Positions 45,226 to 52,104 of a DNA stretch of 64,000 nucleotides are shown piece by piece; the stretch's first letter is position 1, and the number at the start of each line of letters is the position of its first letter. The translations under genes and the position numbers were made by a program. Below the pieces are notes generated by a model. That model made no database searches. It saw nothing but the letters and a program-made list of their open reading frames with translations, and was not told the origin of the DNA. This stretch comes from Acidimicrobiales bacterium (GTDB lineage: Bacteria; Actinomycetota; Acidimicrobiia; Acidimicrobiales; Aldehydirespiratoraceae): contig JAJCXX010000016.1 in the NCBI GenBank assembly GCA_029263195.1, positions 1 to 64,000 of the forward strand. The letters are read 5' to 3'.

Positions 45226-46329
45226 ATGTCGAGCACATTCGGGACACTTCTCAGACTCTCCACCTTCGGCGAATCCCATGGCGGCGGTGTTGGGGTCGTG
45301 GTCGACGGTTGCCCCCCACGATTGGCTCTCGACGAGGCCGACATCCAACGCGACCTCGATCGCCGACGCCCCGGCCAGAGCCGTCTGGTGACCCAACGCG
45401 ACGAGGCCGACACCGCTCGGATCATCTCCGGGGTCTTCGGAGGCTTCACCACGGGAACCCCCATCGCGATCGTGGTCGACAACGAGGATCACAACAGCGA
45501 GGCCTACGACCATCTGCGCGATGTCTACCGGCCATCCCATGCCGATTTCACCTACGACGCCAAATACGGATTCCGCAACTGGCAGGGAGGTGGTCGCAGC
45601 TCGGCCCGAGAGACCATCGGACGGGTGGCCGCCGGTGCCATTGCCCGCAAGCTGTTGTTCGAGGCCTGCGGGATCGAGGTGCTGGCATGGGTGTCGAGCG
45701 TCCGCGACATTGAAGCCAAGGTCGATTCAGCAGCCGTGTCGACCGATGAGGTCGAGGCTGATCCGACCAGGTGCCCCGATGCGGCGGCAGCAATCCGGAT
45801 GACAGCTGCCATCGAACAAGCCAGGCGCGATGGCGACTCTCTCGGCGGCGTGGTCACGTGCGTGGCTCGCAACGTGCCCGCCGGCCTTGGTGAACCGGTG
45901 TTCGACAAGCTAGACGCCGATCTTGCTGGCGCCCTCATGTCGCTCCCGGCCGCCAAGGGCATCGAGATCGGCAGCGGCTTCGGCGGCACCTTGTTGAGCG
46001 GTCTCACCCACAACGATCCGTTCACGGCCGGTCCCGACGGGGTTGGCACGACCTCCAATCGCAGTGGAGGAATCCAAGGGGGGATCTCCAACGGGCAGGA
46101 CCTCACCATGCGGGTCGCCTTCAAGCCCACCGCCACTATCTCCAGCGAGCAGCAGACAATCACCCGCGACTCCCTGCCCACGGTGCTCGCCGCCCACGGC
46201 CGCCACGATCCTTGCGTCCTACCTCGTGCCGTGCCGATGGTCGAGGCCATGGCCCTGCTGGTGATCTCCGACCATTGGCTGCGTCAGAAGGCCACGGACG
46301 TGCTTCCACCGCTCACGGAGTTGCCCTGA
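45226..46329 (+). CDS. aroC: Chorismate synthase
   Basis: 367 residues. Last step of the shikimate pathway, needing reduced FMN. Signatures: [37 protein letters not shown] and [20 protein letters not shown]. The rest of the pathway is not nearby. TAAGCT lies 7 nt before the ATG with no Shine-Dalgarno, so a leaderless mRNA is likely. Confidence 0.97.
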   Translation: MSSTFGTLLRLSTFGESHGGGVGVVVDGCPPRLALDEADIQRDLDRRRPGQSRLVTQRDEADTARIISGVFGGFTTGTPIAIVVDNEDHNSEAYDHLRDVYRPSHADFTYDAKYGFRNWQGGGRSSARETIGRVAAGAIARKLLFEACGIEVLAWVSSVRDIEAKVDSAAVSTDEVEADPTRCPDAAAAIRMTAAIEQARRDGDSLGGVVTCVARNVPAGLGEPVFDKLDADLAGALMSLPAAKGIEIGSGFGGTLLSGLTHNDPFTAGPDGVGTTSNRSGGIQGGISNGQDLTMRVAFKPTATISSEQQTITRDSLPTVLAAHGRHDPCVLPRAVPMVEAMALLVISDHWLRQKATDVLPPLTELP

Positions 46330-46336
46330 GCAAGGA

Positions 46337-46576
46337 TCAAGCAGCCGCTGGGTTGCAAATACACAGTGGCCGCTCGGCGAATCCGAGAGCAGCGGCGAGG
46401 GCCGCGGCCTGAAGTTCGAGTTCGGCGGCGCGGCGGCGGTAGGTGGTCGACAGCGGCGTGCGGATGCTGGTGGCCGTGAGTCGCAGGCCGGCGGCACGTG
46501 ACCTGAGCGCGGCGAGCGCGGAAGAGGGATCTCGGGTCCAGCGGACCTCGCCGGTCGAGGGAATTGTTGATCCCAT
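46337..46576 (-). CDS. Small hypothetical protein
   Basis: 79 residues from ATG 46576, chosen because GAAGGAGAA lies 6-7 nt upstream; a longer frame to 46663 has no such signal. The C-terminal half is an Ala-rich amphipathic helix (RRRAAELELQAAALAAALGF) and it ends with two Cys (RPLCICNP). No known family. It stands convergent with aroC, 7 bp away. Confidence 0.6.
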   Translation of the reverse strand: MGSTIPSTGEVRWTRDPSSALAALRSRAAGLRLTATSIRTPLSTTYRRRAAELELQAAALAAALGFAERPLCICNPAAA

Positions 46577-46701
46577 GGCGGTTCTCCTTCGTGGATCGTC
46601 TGGTGCCCAGCTACAACCGGGGGACCCCCCTGCCCCTTCCAATTTCGTCCGAAAGCGACTCAACGAGAACGATTGATGGTCCGAAGTGGCGGGAAGCCGA
46701 C

Positions 46702-47775
46702 TCAGCCCTTGTGGAATGGCGGTGCGGTCACCGTCGCTTCGACGTCGGTTCCGCGAACGTCGATCGTGACCTCAGCGCCGTCTTCGGTGCCGGCCTCGAG
46801 GAACGCCAGAGCGATTCCCTTACCGAGAACGGGAGAGAAGTTCCCGCTGCTGACTATTCCGATCTGGCGTCCTGCCAGGCTCACGACCTGTTCGGCCCGC
46901 GGCGGCCTGCGGCTCTCGACAACGAGGCCCCTGAGTGTTCGGGAGGGTCCGGCGTCGGCCTCGGCTTGCAACGCTTCCTTGCCACGGAATCCGCCCTTGT
47001 CGAATCGTACGACCCAACCAAGACCGGCCTGCAGTGGCGTGATGCCGGCCCCGAGTTCGTGGCCGTGGAGAGGTAGGCCCGCTTCGAGCCGGAGGGTGTC
47101 GCGGGCTCCTAGACCAGCCGGCGCCACGTCGGCCCTCAACACCATGTCCCAGATTCGGGTCGCATCGGCGATCGGCACGGCGATCTCGACACCGGCTTCT
47201 CCCGTGTAGCCGGTTCCGGCCACCGTCACCGCCACACCGTCGATCTCGACCTCGGCCACATTGAATCGTTTGACCGCAGCTGCTTCCGGAGCCACGGTCG
47301 CCAAGCGCGATCTTGCTTCCGGTCCCTGGACTGCCATGACGGCACGCGTGCTGGTGACGTCGGTGATCTCGGGAACCAGTGGACCTTCCGACAAAGCCGC
47401 GACGACTCTTGAGGTGTTGGAGGCGTTGGGCATCACATCGAATCGATCCTCGGACACCCACCAGATGATGATGTCGTCGAGAACCGACGCATCGGCGGCA
47501 TCGAGGAGGTGAGTGTATTGTGCTCTGCCGGGTCGGATTCGGTTGAGGTCGTTGGTGAAAGCCCATTGGAGGGCGTCGAACGCTCCCTCTCCGCTAACAC
47601 TCACCGTTCCAAGGTGCGAGACATCGAACATGACAGCTGCTTCCCGGCAGGCCACGTGCTCGGCCAGCGTCCCTTCTGGATACGACAGTGGCATTTCCCA
47701 GCCACCGAAGGGAACCATCTTGGCGTCGAGTTTCAGATGAGATTCGTGCAGGGGCGAGCATCGATATTCGGACAC
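46702..47775 (-). CDS. gcvT: Aminomethyltransferase (T protein of glycine cleavage)
   Basis: 357 residues from GTG 47775 with GGAGC upstream. Tetrahydrofolate-dependent transfer of the methylene group from GcvH. Signatures: MVPFGGWEMPLSYPEG, VMFDVSHLGTVSVSG, VAGTGYTGEAGVEI and LGARDTLRLEAGLPLHGHEL. Catalytic Asp lies in FDVSH. Separate from gcvP and gcvH. Confidence 0.96.
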   Translation of the reverse strand: MSEYRCSPLHESHLKLDAKMVPFGGWEMPLSYPEGTLAEHVACREAAVMFDVSHLGTVSVSGEGAFDALQWAFTNDLNRIRPGRAQYTHLLDAADASVLDDIIIWWVSEDRFDVMPNASNTSRVVAALSEGPLVPEITDVTSTRAVMAVQGPEARSRLATVAPEAAAVKRFNVAEVEIDGVAVTVAGTGYTGEAGVEIAVPIADATRIWDMVLRADVAPAGLGARDTLRLEAGLPLHGHELGAGITPLQAGLGWVVRFDKGGFRGKEALQAEADAGPSRTLRGLVVESRRPPRAEQVVSLAGRQIGIVSSGNFSPVLGKGIALAFLEAGTEDGAEVTIDVRGTDVEATVTAPPFHKG

Positions 47776-47833
47776 AATTGCTCCAAACGAGCGGGGTAGG
47801 TTTCGTTGCTGTTGCCGGCCCGGTCGGGGCGGT

Positions 47834-48157
47834 TCACGCAGCGTGCGACAGACCGTACTTCAGACCCAGTCGTTCGACATCTCGGCGATAGAGGAGCTTG
47901 ACCCTCACATCGGGACGCTGCTTCTCGAGCATTCTGATCTTGCGATGCTTGCGGGTGACGAGCGGCTGGCGCAGGGTCGTCACCTCCACGTAGACGTCGA
48001 AGTCGGACAGGAAGAAGTCGGGAGTGAAAGCACAGGTGGGGTTGCCTTCATCATCGGATTCGAGCACGAATGTCGTGGGTTCGTATTCCCAGTTGATGCC
48101 ATAGCTGTCGAACAGCGCGGCTATCTCGCGTTCGGAGGGGTGAGCGAATTGGCTCAT
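47834..48157 (-). CDS. Small PD-(D/E)XK-like protein, function unknown
   Basis: 107 residues. The core reads YEPTTFVLESDDEGNPT, then FTPDFFLSDFDVYVEVTTLR, where PD and the E-V-T strand recall the PD-(D/E)XK nuclease fold with Thr in place of Lys; RKHRKIRMLEKQ follows. Proteins like this are often small nucleases or inactive relatives. It sits 7 bp after the MerR gene on the same strand, so it is probably co-transcribed. Confidence 0.6.
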   Translation of the reverse strand: MSQFAHPSEREIAALFDSYGINWEYEPTTFVLESDDEGNPTCAFTPDFFLSDFDVYVEVTTLRQPLVTRKHRKIRMLEKQRPDVRVKLLYRRDVERLGLKYGLSHAA

Positions 48158-48164
48158 CGAGGGA

Positions 48165-48647
48165 TCAGACCTCGCCGACGGCCTTGCGCCGAATCGCGAG
48201 TGGCTCCCCGATCCCCGGAGTGGTGCGATCGGGGAAGAGCTCGACGATGCGAGTGTCGACCTCTTCCTTCACCGCGGCGAGCGGCAACACGTTGAGTACG
48301 CCCTGGCCGTTCTGAAGAATGTCGATCAGTTCGGCACCAGTGTTTACGAGAACGGAACGCGACCCGTCGATCACCAGATTGGCCGAGGCGATGTCCTCGC
48401 CGAGGTTTTCGCGAACGTACTTGAACACTCGCCGGACCTGCTCGAGACGAATACCGGCGTCGAGCAGGCTCTTGATGACCTTGAGTTCGAGGAGATCGCG
48501 GTAGCTGTACTCACGACGACTTCCGCTGCCACTCGCCTCGGTGAGGGACGGTCGCACCAAATCGGTGCGGGCCCAGTAGTCGAGCTGACGATAGGTGATG
48601 TCGACGATCTCGGCTGTGCTCTTGCCGCTGAAGCCCTGTTCGTTCAC
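48165..48647 (-). CDS. MerR-family regulator, Rv1830/McdR-like
   Basis: 160 residues from GTG 48647 with GGGGAGA 6 nt upstream. Winged-helix motif: AEIVDITYRQLDYWARTDLV, then SGSGSRREYSYRDLLELKVI, KSLLDAGIRLEQVRRVFKYV. The second half includes DILQNGQGVLNVLPL. No metal-binding Cys. Rv1830 in mycobacteria is linked to cell-division control. The promoter region carries a dyad in a 20-bp spacer, a MerR-type layout. Confidence 0.88.
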   Translation of the reverse strand: MNEQGFSGKSTAEIVDITYRQLDYWARTDLVRPSLTEASGSGSRREYSYRDLLELKVIKSLLDAGIRLEQVRRVFKYVRENLGEDIASANLVIDGSRSVLVNTGAELIDILQNGQGVLNVLPLAAVKEEVDTRIVELFPDRTTPGIGEPLAIRRKAVGEV

Positions 48648-48664
48648 TGATCGTCTCCCCGGTT

Positions 48665-48696
48665 TATTTACACCGACGAAATTACGTCGATGTCAC
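48665..48696 (-). promoter_or_regulatory. MerR-type promoter with dyad in a 20-bp spacer
   Basis: On the minus strand: -35 GTGACA (48696-48691), 20-bp spacer, -10 TAAATA (48670-48665). A near-perfect dyad, ACACCGACG-AAATTA-CGTCGATGT (48670-48693), fills the spacer. MerR proteins bind such sites and untwist over-long spacers. Autoregulation by the downstream MerR gene is inferred. Confidence 0.6.
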
Positions 48697-48755
48697 CTGG
48701 GTGAGAGGATACGACTGCTCCGCGCGGAGGTCAACGATCCGACGCCGATTCCGTC

Positions 48756-49187
48756 TCAGCGACCGGTGGTTATGTAGTCCTCGAGGTGGCGCCGCTCGTC
48801 TTCTAGCTGGGACAGTCGAGCCTTCACGACATCGCCGATGCTCACCAAGCCGACCATCTCGTCATCGGCCAACACTGGAAGATGGCGAATGCGGCGGTCG
48901 GTCATCAACAGCATCAGATCCGCGATGTCGTCGGTCATGGCGCATGACACCACATCGGGTGTCATGATTTCGGTGACAACAGTCGTGAGAGTGTCGCCCT
49001 CGCGGTTGAGACTCCTGACGATGTCGCGCTCACTCAGAATGCCGTCGACGTGCGTTCCGTCGGCCGACACGATCAGCGCGCCAAACGAGAGCTCCGCGAG
49101 CATCTTCACCGCGTCGGCAACCGTGGCCGACGGCTCGAGCGTGACGACTTCAGCGCCCTTGCTTCTGACGATGTCACTCACCTTCAT
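48756..49187 (-). CDS. CBS-domain pair protein
   Basis: 143 residues, almost only a tandem CBS pair: VSDIVRSKGAEVVTLEPSAT, GALIVSADGTHVDGILSERD, VTEIMTPDVVSCAMTDDIAD and RHLPVLADDEMVGLVSIGDV. Such proteins bind adenine nucleotides; the partner is unknown. GAGAGGGA lies upstream of the ATG. Confidence 0.9.
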   Translation of the reverse strand: MKVSDIVRSKGAEVVTLEPSATVADAVKMLAELSFGALIVSADGTHVDGILSERDIVRSLNREGDTLTTVVTEIMTPDVVSCAMTDDIADLMLLMTDRRIRHLPVLADDEMVGLVSIGDVVKARLSQLEDERRHLEDYITTGR

Positions 49188-49282
49188 GGCATCCCTCTCA
49201 TTGGCCTCTGCGCAGACACTGTTTCAGATTTGACACAGATTGTGAAGGGCGCCCCCGAAACCGTAGGGCCGGTCCGGCGGAC

Positions 49283-49780
49283 CTACTCCTCGAAATCTTC
49301 AGGCGAAATCGACTCGATGAACTCCTTGAATTGCTCCACCACTTCCTCAGATTCGCCCTCTTCGGCGTCGTCGTCGGCACCCTCCACGTAGCCGACTTCG
49401 TCGATCACGACGTCGTCCATGAATATGGGTGTGCCGGTGCGAGCCGCGATCGCGATCGCATCGGACGGGCGGCTGGAAACCGCAAAGTGCTGCTCGCCTC
49501 GAACCATGTGGAGTTCGGCAAAGAAGGTCTTCTCGTTGAGATCGGTGACCACCACCTTCTCGACATCTACCTGGAGCTCATCGAAGATCTCGCGGATCAG
49601 ATCGTGAGTCATGGGACGGGGCGTCTCGACCTCATCGAGCGCCAGCGCTATGGCGGTGGCTTCCGGTGCGCCGATGAAGATCGGGACCATTCGGCCGTTG
49701 TCGGAACGTTCCCGCAACAGCAGGACCGGCACATTGGACGGCATCTCGACACGAACCCCTACAAGCTCCATTTCTTGCAT
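49283..49780 (-). CDS. Bifunctional nuclease (BFN/DUF151) domain protein
   Basis: 165 residues: MELVGVRVEMPSNVPVLLLR, IFIGAPEATAIALALD, FFAELHMVRGEQHFAVSSRP and SDAIAIAARTGTPIFMDD. An acidic tail follows (DDDAEEGESEEVVEQF). Equivalent to mycobacterial Rv1829, which also sits between the two MerR genes. DNase/RNase activity is reported for plant BFN relatives only. Confidence 0.92.
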   Translation of the reverse strand: MQEMELVGVRVEMPSNVPVLLLRERSDNGRMVPIFIGAPEATAIALALDEVETPRPMTHDLIREIFDELQVDVEKVVVTDLNEKTFFAELHMVRGEQHFAVSSRPSDAIAIAARTGTPIFMDDVVIDEVGYVEGADDDAEEGESEEVVEQFKEFIESISPEDFEE

Positions 49781-49789
49781 GGAAACAGA

Positions 49790-50353
49790 CTACGACACGT
49801 ACAGCGCCTCGACATAGGCGTCCGGGTCGCTCGCCAGAATATCGGCATCGACGGAGGCCAACATCCTCAGGTTGCGATAACGACCTCGATAGTCGAGCCC
49901 ATAGCCGACGACGAACTCGTCGGGGATTTCGACACCGATGTGATCGAGCTCAACCGGGACCATTCTCGCCGAGGGCCGATCGACGAAGGTGCAGATACTC
50001 AGTGAACGCGGCGACCGCCGGCTGAACTCTCCCCACAGGAAGCCTGAAGTGAGCCCGGTATCGACGATGTCTTCGACAATGACGACCTCACGGTCGGTTA
50101 TGTCGATGTCGAGGTCCTTCAGCAAACGGACCCGACCGGTGCCTCGTTCATACTTCGTGATGGCGAGAAAGTCGACGACCGACCGGATACTCATTGCCCG
50201 CGACAGATCGGACAGGAACGGTACGCTGCCCCGCAACACGGCAGCCAACACCACCCCATCGTGGTACTTCTCAGACAGCTCGGCAGCGAGGCGGGCAACC
50301 GACGACTCGACTCCCTGTTGATCGAGGACGACCCGGTAGTCCGGGGAATTCAC
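49790..50353 (-). CDS. Hypoxanthine-type phosphoribosyltransferase
   Basis: 187 residues from GTG 50353, overlapping the MerR stop by 4 nt (GTGA). PRPP-binding loop VVIVEDIVDTGLT; N-terminal VVLAAVLRGSVPFLSDLSRA; C-terminal FVVGYGLDYRGRYRNL, the typical HPRT end. It salvages hypoxanthine/guanine to IMP/GMP. Inserted between the FtsR-like and BFN genes, which are neighbours in mycobacteria. Confidence 0.9.
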   Translation of the reverse strand: MNSPDYRVVLDQQGVESSVARLAAELSEKYHDGVVLAAVLRGSVPFLSDLSRAMSIRSVVDFLAITKYERGTGRVRLLKDLDIDITDREVVIVEDIVDTGLTSGFLWGEFSRRSPRSLSICTFVDRPSARMVPVELDHIGVEIPDEFVVGYGLDYRGRYRNLRMLASVDADILASDPDAYVEALYVS

Positions 50354-51171
50354 TGATCCCTCAGATGACGACCCAGGCTGCGCCGGAGTATCGACCTCTG
50401 AATGGTTTCGCCGAGCGTCACGAGATCGCCCAATTCGGACCGGGCCAAGGCGGCCTCGTCGCCATTGCGCTGGGCCCGAGCCCCCAATAGTTGTTCGAGC
50501 ATCCCGGCCTGTCGTTCGGCGGCGACCTTGAACATTCGTAGATGCCGGGGCTGGACGCCTTGGTTGTTGAACGTTGCCGCGGCTCGGGTGACGATCAGCG
50601 CTTCATGGTCGTAGACGACGGCATCGTCGATCTCGGCTGCGACTATGAGTCCCAGTCGCTTGAGATCGTCAATGAACGAAATTTCAACTCCTCCGGCATC
50701 GGCCAACTCGCCGGGGGTCAGGCTCACTGAGCCTGTGACTTCGGCTAGAGGACCGTCGGCAGTCGTCGACTTCGACCGGGTGGAAGGCGGCTTTGATGTC
50801 AGCGTCGGCGACCGATCGTGGGTTGAGGGTTCCGATTTCGGATCGGCATCGTCGTCGGCTCTGGAAAACAGAGTGGGTTCACGCAGTCGAGCCGGGAGAT
50901 CCCGCGGATCGACTGCACCATCGGGATCACCGGAGTCGAGCCGTCGCTTGATCACCTTCAATGGGAGGAAGTTGTCGCGCTGCTGCTCGAGAATCCATCG
51001 CAGGCGGTCGACATCGGACTCGAAGAACTTCCGGTATCCCGAGGGTGTGCGCTCCGGGGAGATCAGGCCCTGGCTCTCGAGGAACCTGATCTTCGAAATC
51101 GTTATGTCGGGATGTTCCGCTTTGAGCAGCGCCAGGACCTCGCCGATTGATCGATGTTCGGGGTCAGCCAT
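50350..51171 (-). CDS. ftsR: MerR-family regulator FtsR (Rv1828-like)
   Basis: 273 residues. N-terminal winged helix: RSIGEVLALLKAEHPDITIS, KIRFLESQGLISPERTPSGY, RKFFESDVDRLRWILEQQRD, then a Ser/Thr/Pro linker (about 105-145) and a second helical domain with LTPGELADAGGVEISFIDDL. Relatives regulate ftsZ in corynebacteria. It is placed next to garA and gcvH as in mycobacteria. Confidence 0.9.
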   Translation of the reverse strand: MADPEHRSIGEVLALLKAEHPDITISKIRFLESQGLISPERTPSGYRKFFESDVDRLRWILEQQRDNFLPLKVIKRRLDSGDPDGAVDPRDLPARLREPTLFSRADDDADPKSEPSTHDRSPTLTSKPPSTRSKSTTADGPLAEVTGSVSLTPGELADAGGVEISFIDDLKRLGLIVAAEIDDAVVYDHEALIVTRAAATFNNQGVQPRHLRMFKVAAERQAGMLEQLLGARAQRNGDEAALARSELGDLVTLGETIQRSILRRSLGRHLRDQ

Positions 51172-51189
51172 GTGTCCGCGCCGTTCGAC

Positions 51190-51663
51190 TCATACGGGAG
51201 CGGTCCCGTGGGCGAACACCAACTTGTATTTGCCGATCTGGACCTCGTCGCCGTCCGCCAGATCAATTTGGTCGATGATCTTGCGGTTCACGTAGGTTCC
51301 GTTGAGCGACCCGACATCGCAGACCGTGTAGCGACCGGCGGCGCGTTGGACTTCGGCATGTCGGCGCGACACGGTGATGTCGTCGAGGAAGATATCGCTC
51401 TCGGGATGCCGACCAATGCGCACCAGATCGGTGTCGAGGGCGTAGCGGGCACCGGTCTTTGGTCCCTGCAGAACCAGGAACAGGGCTTGGTCGATTCGGA
51501 ATGATGAGCGATCGATGTCGAGGAGTGGACTTGGATCGCCGCCGTCGATCACGGCATGGCTGGTGGTGATCTCAGCCGGAGTCAGCTCCGCCCCACACGA
51601 CGAACAGAAGCGAGCCGGCGACGGGTTGCGATGACCGCATTCGGGACACGGGGCCTCGGACAA
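51190..51663 (-). CDS. garA: GarA-like FHA protein with N-terminal zinc ribbon
   Basis: 157 residues from a TTG at 51663, 2 nt after the gcvH TAG; the longer frame into gcvH is rejected. Zinc ribbon CPECGHRNPSPARFCSSCG (about 5-24) is absent in mycobacterial GarA. FHA domain: IGRHPESDIFLDDITVSRRH, VGSLNGTYVNRKIID. The phospho-motif is PAEITTSH instead of ETTSVF. GarA binds 2-oxoglutarate and glutamate dehydrogenases when unphosphorylated; the same is likely but not proven. Confidence 0.88.
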   Translation of the reverse strand: MSEAPCPECGHRNPSPARFCSSCGAELTPAEITTSHAVIDGGDPSPLLDIDRSSFRIDQALFLVLQGPKTGARYALDTDLVRIGRHPESDIFLDDITVSRRHAEVQRAAGRYTVCDVGSLNGTYVNRKIIDQIDLADGDEVQIGKYKLVFAHGTAPV

Positions 51664-51665
51664 GT

Positions 51666-52052
51666 CTATGCACCGCCCTCGATCAGCGCCCGGTAGCCCG
51701 CGGCATCGAGCAACGCTTCGGTCTCCGAAGGGGTCGACATTTCGATCTCGCAGATCCACCCTTCCCCGTATGGGTCGGAGTTGATCAGTTCTGGGGTGTC
51801 GTCGAGTTGGTCGTTGACGGCGACGATCTCGCCGCTGACCGGCGCATAGATGTCGGATACTGACTTCGTGGACTCCACCTCGCTGAACGAGCAGTTGGCC
51901 TCAACCGCCGTTCCACCGGCCGGCACGTCGACGAAGACCACGTCGCCGAGTGCGTCCTGGGCGTAGTCGGTGAGCCCGATACGAACGCGACTTCCCTCGG
52001 CCCGAACCCACTCGTGGTCGCTTGAGTATTTCAGATCTTCTGGAACATTCAT
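51666..52052 (-). CDS. gcvH: Glycine cleavage H protein
   Basis: 128 residues, lipoyl carrier. Lipoyl Lys in FSEVESTKSVSDIYAPVSGE; N-terminus KYSSDHEWVRAEG; C-terminus DPYGEGWICEIEM. Shuttles the aminomethyl group between P, T and L proteins. Leaderless start likely: TAGCTT is 7 nt before the ATG with no Shine-Dalgarno. Confidence 0.97.
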   Translation of the reverse strand: MNVPEDLKYSSDHEWVRAEGSRVRIGLTDYAQDALGDVVFVDVPAGGTAVEANCSFSEVESTKSVSDIYAPVSGEIVAVNDQLDDTPELINSDPYGEGWICEIEMSTPSETEALLDAAGYRALIEGGA

Positions 52053-52104
52053 ATGAGAGAAGCTAACCGATGGTGGAGCGGCTCAGGAAGCGGAACCAAC
52101 AAAC

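Noticed and set aside
48670-48693. Terminator hairpin for the CBS gene upstream
   Set aside because: The dyad has a 6-nt AT centre and sits exactly between promoter hexamers; no T-run follows.
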